From: a bacterium
GTDB taxonomy: Bacteria; Myxococcota_A; Bradymonadia; UBA7976; UBA1532
Direction of reading: 5' to 3'
Length of the DNA stretch: 60,040 nt
Assembly: GCA_030426085.1 (NCBI GenBank)
Contig: JAUHYW010000067.1
Coordinates: forward strand, 1 to 60,040
The translations under genes and the position numbers were made by a program. The notes under the pieces are model-generated. The model worked only from the letters and a program-made list of their open reading frames with translations. It made no database searches and was not told where the DNA came from. This document shows, in pieces, positions 27,981 to 37,000 of this stretch. Each line of letters opens with the position of its first letter. Position 1 is the first letter of the stretch.

Positions 27981-30931
27981 CAGCGCTCGGGCTGGGGTTC
28001 GGGCTGCGGCTCGGGATCCACCGGATCGGGGGGCGGGCCGATCTGCTCGGCGCACAGCGAGAAGCCCTCGATGTCGCAGCGGTCCGCCAGGAACCGGAAG
28101 ACACACTCGAGCTGCTCCTCGATCTGGGGCGCCCCCTGGCATCCGATGATGCACTCCTCGAAGTCGCCGTCGGCCAGCCCGCATTGGAAGAGCACATTGC
28201 AGGCCCCTTCGCAGTCGACATCGGGCACCGGCGGCAGGTCGAAGCAGGCCGCCCCCTCTGCCGCGCAGGCGACCGGGTCATCGGCCACGCCGTCGAGGCA
28301 CCGGCCCACGTCGTCGAGGTAGGTCCGCGGGACCCGGGGGTCGAGCAGCGCCGCACTGCAGCGGTCGATGCAGGCGGCCTCCTCGGGGAAGGCCCCGCAG
28401 CCCACCGCCCTGTCGCAGACGTCGGCGCATCGCCTGGCCGGCCCGCTGTTCAGGATGCACTCCGCCAGATCGGGGCACGACAGAGCGTCGCGGCACTCCA
28501 GCGTGTTCGCCAGGGCGCCGTTCGGGTCGCGCTGCAGGGTGTTGACGCAGCTCGATGTGCAGTCCCGGATGCTGTCTTCCAGCTCGCCGCACCGCCCGCG
28601 GGCCTCGCACAGAGCGGCGCAGGGGGCGAGCGCCTCCGGGTCTCCCGGGCGACCGCCGAGGCACAGGTCGATCACCAGGAACGGATCGGGCGGGCAGGGG
28701 GAGATGGCCTGCTCGACGCAGCGCAGGGTCGCGTCGTCGGGGGCGAACTCCTGGATCAGGAGCTGGCAGGGGAAGAAGTCCTCGAGGCCACACGCCCGGT
28801 AGTCGGCGCACAGCGCCACGACGTCCACCGGCGGCGGCACTTCGCCTTCGGGATCGACGTAGCACGCCATCGCGACGTCGCAGTCGGCCGCGTCGGCGAG
28901 GCACTCGACCTGGGTGACCGCCCGCAGCCGGCTCAGCGGGTCTTCCGGGCAGGCGGCCCCGCAGTCGGCCGGGGCCGCGTCGCACGCGGCGAGTGGATCA
29001 CACCACGCCGGGCAGTCGACCGCCGGCGCCTCGGGGATGCAAGCCTCGAGCGGGGCGCACGCGCCCGCCGGGTTCGCCCTCTCCAGGCACTCCCGGGCCT
29101 CGAGGAACCGCAGCCCCTCGTCGCCCACGAAGCCCTCACCGCAGCGCACGAGGCAGTCCACCAGCGGCTCCACCGCCTCGATGTCGCACCCGGTCTGCGC
29201 CCGGCAGTACCCGAGGCACGCCTGCCCCGCGGCGTCGGGGCTGCCGGCGCAGGTCGAGACCGGGGACAGCCCCGCCGTGCACAGGGGCGCGGTCAGCACG
29301 CAGGCGGTCCGCCGGGCGGCGGTCAGCGGATCGGCGAAGCTCTCGTCGTCGCACAGGGCCTCGCAGTCGAGCGGCGCGATGCGGCACAGCGCCTGGCGCT
29401 CGCAGCGCTCGGCGCAGCCCATCGGCAGGCCGGGATCGCAGAGGGCCATGGCGTCGCAGTCGTCGCCGGCGTCGTCGACACACGTCCGCAAGGCGCCCTG
29501 TCGGGCCCGGAAGTACAGCGTGTCGCAGCGCTCGGCGCAGTCCGCGTCGGCGAGCCCGCAGCCATCGAGCGCGGCGCAATGCGCGGCGCAGGCGCTGACC
29601 GGGCTGTTGTCGACCAGGCACTCGCTCAGCTCGTCGCAGGTCCGGGCGATGCCGCACGGGAACAGCGCCCGCTGACGCTGCGCGCTCTCACCGTCCCGCC
29701 CCTGGATGGCCTGACTGCACTCTTGCAAGCACTCGAGCTGCTCCTGCCCGTCGGGCAGCATCCCGCAGACGCCGCGGGCCTCGCACAGCTCGGCGCAGCC
29801 CGGCCCGAGCTGGCCGTTGGGGTTGCCGAGGCAGGCCTCGAGCGCGAAGAACGGGTCGTCGGGGCAGCCGTTCTGGAGTTGGGCGACCACGCACTCGGCG
29901 AAGCCGGGCTGATCCTGGGCGATGAACCACAGCTCATCGCAGGGGAAGCCGAACTGCGCGCCGCAGGGATCCCACGCGGCGCACAGCGTCGCCCGATCGA
30001 CCTGCACCGGCCCGGCCTGGGGGTTGAGGCACTCGTCGGCCCGGCGGCAGTCGTCCCCGACGCGGTTGATGCACTGCGTGCTCTGGCGCCCGCGCAGGCG
30101 GGCGAGGGGATCCTCGAGCGAGGCCTCGCCCACGCACGCTTGCAGGCAGCCCTCGGCCCGCTCGAGGTTGCAGGCGACGGAGACCTCACAGCGGCTGGCG
30201 CAGGCGGTGTAGACCGAGTCGCCCAGGCAGCTCCAGAAGCCGTCTCCGTCGCACACATCCCCGACGAGCGCCTCCCCGCACAGCGCGAAAGGCGGCGCCT
30301 CGGGATCCCCGCCGTCGCGGTCTTCGCACTCGGCCGGGCAGTCGGGGAAGGGCAGCTCGAGGCCACAGCCATCGGCCGCGACGCAGACCTCGTCGCAGGT
30401 GAGCGGCGGCGGGTCGGGCAGGCGGCAGACCTGGAGCAGCCGGCAGTTCTCCTCGAATTGCAGGCAGGTGAACCAGTTCTGAGGCGGTTCGCGGCGCGAG
30501 GCGCGGGCGCAGGCGTCGAGGCAGGCGTCGTAGTCGCCGAAGATGTCCAGCCGCTCGCACGCCGCGACGCGTCCGCAGGCCGTCTCACAGTCGTCCACCG
30601 CGCAGGCTTCCACCCCATGGCACTCGCGGTCGATGCAGTCGACCGCGCCGTCCCCATCGTCGTCGACGCCGTTGTCGCAGATCTCGGCGGGGGGCGGCGC
30701 GGCGTCCCCCGGCGCCATGTCCGGCGCGGCGTCGGGGGGCGCGGCGTCGGGATCGGGCTCGGGCTCGGCGGCGTCCGGTTCGCTGCCGTCGGAGTCGGGG
30801 CCGACGTCCCGCACGGTGCCATCGATCTCGACGGTGCCGTCCGCCGTCTCGGGGTCCGAGCCGTCGTCGGGTACGCAGCCGACGAACACTGGGATCAACG
30901 CGACGAGCAATCGGGCGCGATGGGTGGTCAT
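27980..30931 (-). CDS. Giant cysteine-rich lipoprotein
   Basis: A 983-residue lipoprotein with about 105 cysteines by hand count, nearly 11 %. The signal ends at VFVGC (Cys19). A Pro/Asp/Ala-rich linker runs to about residue 84, followed by an acidic EICDNGVDDDGDGAVDC unit. The rest is a chain of disulfide-type modules of about 45-65 residues, roughly C-x3-C-x5-C-x6-C-x3-C-x15-20-C-x7-C-x4-C. Residues about 314-500 and 704-897 are an internal duplication, sharing ALCEARGxCG, SCPDLAECI/TCDELSECL and matching PCPPDPF/GCPDDPF blocks. A P-E-P-Q repeat ends the protein. GGAGGAG precedes the ATG. It is probably a rigid cell-surface stalk or scaffold; no family is recognised. It is divergent from the GHKL giant. 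Confidence 0.85.
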   Translation of the reverse strand: MTTHRARLLVALIPVFVGCVPDDGSDPETADGTVEIDGTVRDVGPDSDGSEPDAAEPEPDPDAAPPDAAPDMAPGDAAPPPAEICDNGVDDDGDGAVDCIDRECHGVEACAVDDCETACGRVAACERLDIFGDYDACLDACARASRREPPQNWFTCLQFEENCRLLQVCRLPDPPPLTCDEVCVAADGCGLELPFPDCPAECEDRDGGDPEAPPFALCGEALVGDVCDGDGFWSCLGDSVYTACASRCEVSVACNLERAEGCLQACVGEASLEDPLARLRGRQSTQCINRVGDDCRRADECLNPQAGPVQVDRATLCAAWDPCGAQFGFPCDELWFIAQDQPGFAECVVAQLQNGCPDDPFFALEACLGNPNGQLGPGCAELCEARGVCGMLPDGQEQLECLQECSQAIQGRDGESAQRQRALFPCGIARTCDELSECLVDNSPVSACAAHCAALDGCGLADADCAERCDTLYFRARQGALRTCVDDAGDDCDAMALCDPGLPMGCAERCERQALCRIAPLDCEALCDDESFADPLTAARRTACVLTAPLCTAGLSPVSTCAGSPDAAGQACLGYCRAQTGCDIEAVEPLVDCLVRCGEGFVGDEGLRFLEARECLERANPAGACAPLEACIPEAPAVDCPAWCDPLAACDAAPADCGAACPEDPLSRLRAVTQVECLADAADCDVAMACYVDPEGEVPPPVDVVALCADYRACGLEDFFPCQLLIQEFAPDDATLRCVEQAISPCPPDPFLVIDLCLGGRPGDPEALAPCAALCEARGRCGELEDSIRDCTSSCVNTLQRDPNGALANTLECRDALSCPDLAECILNSGPARRCADVCDRAVGCGAFPEEAACIDRCSAALLDPRVPRTYLDDVGRCLDGVADDPVACAAEGAACFDLPPVPDVDCEGACNVLFQCGLADGDFEECIIGCQGAPQIEEQLECVFRFLADRCDIEGFSLCAEQIGPPPDPVDPEPQPEPQPER

Positions 30932-31047
30932 GGGTCTCCTCCATTGCATGACACGACTCGTGGATAGCACGAACCGGGGGGCGGCGGCAGGCCACAAGGG
31001 CGTCGGCTGCGGTTTCATCGGGCGGGCCGGTGGGGCATCCTGGCTCC

Positions 31048-34000
31048 ATGGATCTGGCCGCCCTCGCCCGCCGACCGCTCGCCGAGCAATGTGCCCGGCT
31101 CGCTCGCCTGATCGACCCGACGCCCCCCCCGGGCCTGCTCGCTGCGCTGGCCCGCTGGCCCGACCCGGCGCCGCTGGCCCACGCGATCGAGCGGGCCCTC
31201 GCCGGCGGCTGCGTGCCCCCCGACCTGGCCCCGGCGCTGGCCGCCGCGCCCGACGCCCACCTGGGGCGCGTCCTGCGGGCGCTGCCCGGAGACCACCCGT
31301 CGAGCCTCCGGGCGCCGTTGATCGACCGGGTCGTCGAGGCGCTGGACGCCTTGCCCTTCGAGCGGGTGGCGGCGGCCTGCTTCCTGCTGCGGTGGATCGG
31401 CCGGGCCGACCCCGAGCGGGGCGCGGCGCTGGCCCGGGACGCGTTCGAGGCCGCCCGGGCCGCGGTGGCCGTCGAGCCCGAGGCGATCCCCGACGCGACG
31501 CTCCTGCGGGTGCCCGGCCGGGCCTGCGCCGAGCTGACCCGGGCGGCGAGCCGGGCGGGGCACGCCGCCCGGTGGCAGGCCCGCTCGAGGGCGTTCGCCG
31601 CGGCGACGCTCGCCGGGCTCCAGAGCCAGCCGAAGTCGCTGTCCCAGATGGGGGCCGAGGATCTGTTGTCCCAGCGGGTCTACACCGACCCGGGCCACTT
31701 CCTGATGGAGCTGATCCAGAACGCCGAGGACGCCGACGCGCGGACGTGGCGGCTGGCGGTCGAGCCCGAGCGGCTGGTGGTCCGTCACGACGGCGTGCCG
31801 TTCGACGCCCGGGACGTCGTGGGCGTGCTGTCGATCGGCCAGACGACCAAGTCGGCCGCCCGCATCGGCTTCTTCGGGGTGGGCTTCAAGTCGGTCTATG
31901 CCATCACCGACCGCCCGCGGGTGCGCTCGGGCCCGTTCGACTTCGAAATCGCCGATGTCAGCATCCCCCGGCGCATCGATGATCCCGAGGTGGAGCAGGG
32001 GACCCGCCTCGATCTGCCGCTGAGGGCGCCCGACGACCCCCGGCTGGGCTGGCGGGCCATCGCGACGCGGGCCGAGGGGCTGCCGGCGGCCCTGCTGCTG
32101 ACCCTGCGCCACATCCGCCGGATGGAGGTCGAGGTCGGCGGGCGCAGCCGGATCGTGGAGCGGGTCGAGACGGGCGCCCCGGGCGAGGTGCTGCTGCGCG
32201 ACGGCGCCGACGGGGCCCGCTGGCTGGTGCTCGGCGAGTCGGATCCGGTGGACGGTACGCTGGTGGCGGTGCCGCTCGATGACCAGGGCCAGCCGACGCC
32301 GATGCCCGCCGGGGCCCCGACCGTCTTCTGCTTCCTGCCCACCCGCGATCGGCCGGGGCTGCGGATCATGGTGCACGCCCGCTTTCCGCTGCCGGTCGAC
32401 CGGGAGCGGGTCGACGTCGGCGCGCCGAAGACCCGGGCCGCGCTGCGCCGGGCGGGCGCGCTGCTGTTCGAGGCCGCCGAGCGGGCGCATCCGTGGGCCG
32501 TGCTGCGGCTCCTGCCCCTGCCGGGGGAGGTGCAGCCCCCGATCTGGGAGGACGTGCGGATCGGGTTCGCCGAGGCGGCCGGCGCGCGCCCGTGGATCCC
32601 GACGCCGGGCGCCGGTCGGGTGGATCTGGCCCGGGCCCGGCGCGCGGAGGCGGCGCTGGCGGCGGCGCTGGGCGACATCGCGCTGCCCGACGGCGGGCGC
32701 CCGATCCACGCCCCCGACGCCCGGGCCGACGCCATGCTCGCTGCGCTCGGCGCGCCGCGGTTGACGGCTGCCGACTTGATCGAGCTGATCGACCACGCGG
32801 CGGGCGCCGGCCGGGCCGAGCACCTGACCTCGGCGCTGCCCGAGATCCTCGCGGCGCTGGCCGCCGCGCCCGAGCTGAGCCGCAACGCGGACGCGTGGGC
32901 CGACGCGCCGATCGCCCTCGACGCCCACGGCGCCTGGCGCCCGCCCCGCGCGCTGGCCCGATGCCCGGCGCGCCTCCGACCGTTCTTCGCCCACCGCCCG
33001 CTGCTCGCGCCCGCCCTGGACGACACGCCCCGCCTCGCGCCGCTGTGGATCGCGCTGGGCCTCGTCCGGCTGGATGACGCCGCCGTGGCCGACGCGCTGC
33101 GCGACCGGGAGACCGGGCCGGCCATCTGCGCCCGGGTGCCGGCCGGCGTCCTCGAGTGGATGGCCGACCAGCCGCCGGACCGCCTCGTCGGGCTGAGCCA
33201 TCTGGTGGTCGTGCCCGACGAGCGCGGCGCCCTGCGCCCGATCGCCGGCGGGGCCGATCTGCCGCCGGTGGGGCCGCTCGCCGCCTGGGCCGAGCGCTGG
33301 CCCCGGGCCCGCTCGCCGCTGGTCGCCCGCTCGATCGCCGAGCGGTTCGGCCCGACGCTGCTCGCGCTCGGCGCCCGGCGCCTGGACATCGGCCGGCTCC
33401 TCGACGGGGTGGCCGGGGCCGGGCCTGTCCCTGCCGGCTCGGCGCTGGACGCGCTGCACGGCGTGCTCGATCGGCTGGCGGCCGACCTGAGCCCCCGGCT
33501 GGCCGAACGCCTCGCCCGGGCGCCGATCTTCACCGATGTGCACGGCACCGACCGGCCTCTGAGCGGCCCGCGGCGGGCGATCGTGGCCGAGTCGGACGAG
33601 CTGCGCAGCTTGCTGCCCGACGGGCCGTGGCTCGTCGACGGCCTGCGGAGGGCCCGGCACGTCGCGGTGATCGACCCCCCGACCGTGGGCCCGCTCGACG
33701 CGGTGCGGGGTCTGTTCGAGCCGTCGGCCGCGCTGTACGCCGAGCCGGGCAGCGCGCGCTGGCGCCGGCTGGTGGCGTGGGCGATCGCCCACGGGCCGCC
33801 GCTCGACGACGCGCTCAAGAGCCGCCTGCGCGCGGCGCCGATCTGGGCCGGCGGGGATCAGCGGGCGCCGCTCGATGCGCTGCGCGCGCGGCCCGAGAGC
33901 TCCGCGTGGGCCACGCTCTACGACACCTGGGATCGCTGGCCGCCGCCCACCGACGAGGCCCGGGCGCTGTCAGCGGCGCTGGGGCTCGCCGAGCGGGGGG

Positions 34001-37000
34001 ACGCGGGCCGGCGGCTCATCGCCGATCTGAAGTGGATGCACACCGAGGATCCGCACGGGGCGTGGCTCGACGGGCCGGCGCTGCCCGAGGCGCTGGCCGA
34101 GCTCGGCCGGCGCTCGGAGCCCGACGCGCTGCGCCCGCTGGCCGAGCTGGCGATCCACCCCGACGCGGCGGGCGCGCGGCGGCCCCTCGGCGACGCGCTC
34201 CGGTCCGATCCACCGTGGCGGGCCATCCTGGCCGACGGCGCGCGCCCGCTGCTCGACGCGGGCTGGCAGGCGCGGATCGAGCCGCTGCTGGAGCGCCTGA
34301 GCGTCCCCCGACACGGCCTCGAAGCCGCGGTCGCCTTCGCCGAGACCGATCCGGCGTTCCCCGAGGCGCGCGACGCGCTGAGGGCGGCCCTCGCCGACGC
34401 GGGCGGCCCGTGGGGTGCGGGGCTGACCGGCCGCATCTCGGCGCTGCCGCTGTGGCCCTCCGACGGGCGCTTCGTCCCAGCCACCGCCGTCGTGCCCCCC
34501 GGCCGGCTGGGTGCGCTGGCCGGGCTGCCGGTCGGCGCGCTGGCGGCGCAGGTTGACCCCAGCGCCGCCGAGCAGGCCGACCGGCTGGCCGACGCGCTCG
34601 ACTTCGCGTCCGTCGGCGCGCTCCTCGCCGAGCGGGTGGCAGCCGAAGCCGTGGCCGGCGAGCCGCTGGACGCGCAGGCGCCGTGGCTCTCGTCGGTGGA
34701 GGCCGTCGCCGCCGTGCGCCGGGCGCTCGTGGCCGAAGGCCAGGCGATGGACGCGCTGCCGCTCCGGGTCGACCTCGACGGGCGGCTGGTCGTCGGGCCG
34801 CTGTTCGACGCCTCGCGCGACGTCCGGCATCTAGTGGGTCGTCCGCGAGATCCGCATGACGATTCCACGGCCCTTTCACCCCCGCTCGGCGTTGGTTCTC
34901 CTCGACGTGCCCCTGGCACGCCTTCGTCGGCCCGCCTTGATCGGGGTCGAAATGACTCGCGGGCTCATCACGCGGACTTCGCGTCCGCCCCACTGGCCGC
35001 CCGCTTGCCGATCCGGGCGCGTATCACCCACGCCGACGACCCCGGCGGCGCGCCGCTGCCCGCCCGCTGGCTGCTGTCCGACCTGGCCGACGCGCAGCGG
35101 GAGGCGGGCCCGATCGACGATCACCCGGTCCTCGCCGAGCAGAGCGCCCGACGGGCGCTGTATCGCTGGATCGAGGCCGTCGCCGACGAGATCGAGGCCG
35201 ACGAGCAGGCCCGCGGGCAGCTCGGGCGGGCGCCGGTCTGGCCCACGACGGGCGGCACGCTGCGCGCCGCGCGGGAGCTGATGCCGGTCGATGATCCGCT
35301 GGCGGACGACGCCGCGGTGGATCCGGCGCTCGACTGGGTGCCGGCGGACGAGATCCCCGCCGAGGTCCGCCGCCGGCTCCGCGGGTGGTTCCGGCTCGAC
35401 GCCCGCCGGCTGCGCACCGCGGTGGAGCACCTCGTCGACGCCCACCGGCAGATCGACGATCCCGCCCGCTCGGCCCGGCTGCTGACCCTGCTCGCCCGCC
35501 TCCTGACGGCGGCCGAGAGCGAGGAGGCCCCGCTCGACGCGCTGGTGGCCCGCTTCAAGCTGCATCGGCGGCTCAAGGTGGCCGACGCCGACGGGCGATT
35601 CGACCGACCCAAGGCGCTGCTCGCGCCGACCCAAGCCGCTCAAGCCAAGCGGATCGCGCTGTTTCACCCCGACCCGCCGCGCCGACCGCACCCGGCCTAC
35701 CCCGAGGCCGTCCGACGCTTGCTGCGGGCGGCGGGCGCCGATGTCGACCTCTCCGATGACGCCTTGAGCGCGGCCCTCGACGCCCCGGTGCCCGGGCTCG
35801 ACGCCGGCCTCGCCCGGGTGGCCTACCTCGGCGCCCGGGCGGCGGATGCGCCGGCGCTGATCGAGCGGCTCGATCTCGGGGCGCGCCCCTGGCTCTTCGA
35901 TCGCGACGGGACGCCGTGCGCGCCGGCCGATCTCGACTGGCCCGATCCCGATCTGGACGCGCTCATCGGCTCCGAGGGCGGGCGGCGGCCCCACCCGGCG
36001 GTGGTGCACGGCCTGCCGCCCGCCGTGCTCGCCCGGCTGCCGGTGCGGACCGCGGCCGACGCCGATCCCCACGCGGTCGCCCGGCATCAGCCCGAGGGCA
36101 CGCCGTTGCCGATGGCCGTGCTGCGCTGGTTCGACGACGGCCTCGACGCGCGGCGCATCCGCCCCGACGACGCCCGCGCGGCGCTCGCCGGGCGCCGGAT
36201 CTTCGGCGCCGACGACGGGCGCTGCCGCCCCCCCGAGGCCCTGGTGCGCGATCTGCCCGCCCCCGGCCTCGGACGCCGCCGGAGCGGCTTCTCCGACGGG
36301 CGCCCCGTGCCCCGCCTGATCGGCGCGCTGGGTATCCCGGCCACGCCCGACGTCTCGGTGTGGCTGGGGCTCGCCGAAGAGATCGCCGCCGACGCCCGCC
36401 GCGCCGACCTCCTGGCCGACGAGCCCGAGCTGCGCGAGGTGCTGCCCCGTATCGTGGGCCGGCTCGCGCTGGCCGGCGCCTCCCGCCCGGCGGCGGTCCT
36501 CGCGACGACGCCGCGGGGCGAGCGGATCGTACCGATCGATGATCGCGCGCTCACGATGCCCTGGCCGCCGACGCTCGCCGCCGCAGCCGGCCCGGCGGAC
36601 CTCGCGCTGATCGCGCTCGACGCGCCCCCCGAGTCACTGTCGAGCGCCGCCACCCGTTGGGGCGTCCCGACGGTCGAGGCCCGCTGGCGCCCGTCGTCGA
36701 CCCCGGCCCCGGCGGGGCGACCGCTGCCCGATCTCACCCGGACATTGACCGATCTCTGGGCCCGTCTGCCGCGCGTGCTCGACGGGGCGCCGGGCGATCC
36801 ACCCACCGCGCGCGAGGTCGCCGACGCCGACGCCCCGGGCCGCATCGGGCGGGCGAACGTGCCCTGGCCCCGCACCGCGCGGTGCGTCGACGGCGTGCTG
36901 TGTGTCGCCGAGGGCGCCGGCGCCGACGCCATCGCCGACGCGCTGTGGCGCGACCGCCTGCGCCCGGACGACGCGCCGACCGAAGCCGTCGCCCGGCTCG

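Noticed and set aside
27962-30967. 1001-residue plus-strand reading frame opposite the Cys-rich lipoprotein
   Set aside because: Composition rich in Arg/Gly/Val/Ala with no motif; the opposite strand has a signal peptide, strong ribosome site and repeated Cys modules. It is a GC-driven shadow.
30958-30972. TCGTG-GATAG-CACGA inverted repeat between the Cys-rich lipoprotein and the giant gene
   Set aside because: Five-bp arms occur often by chance; no matching copy seen elsewhere in the window.
31015-33792. 925-residue minus-strand frame at the start of the giant gene
   Set aside because: Pro/Arg/Gly/Gln-rich shadow; the plus strand shows the GHKL motifs.
34016-34993. Minus-strand frame beginning in the cruciform element, with a non-shadow-like first 50 residues
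   Set aside because: The unusual composition comes from the lower GC of the insert; outside it the frame is an antisense shadow, and no ribosome site or motif is present.
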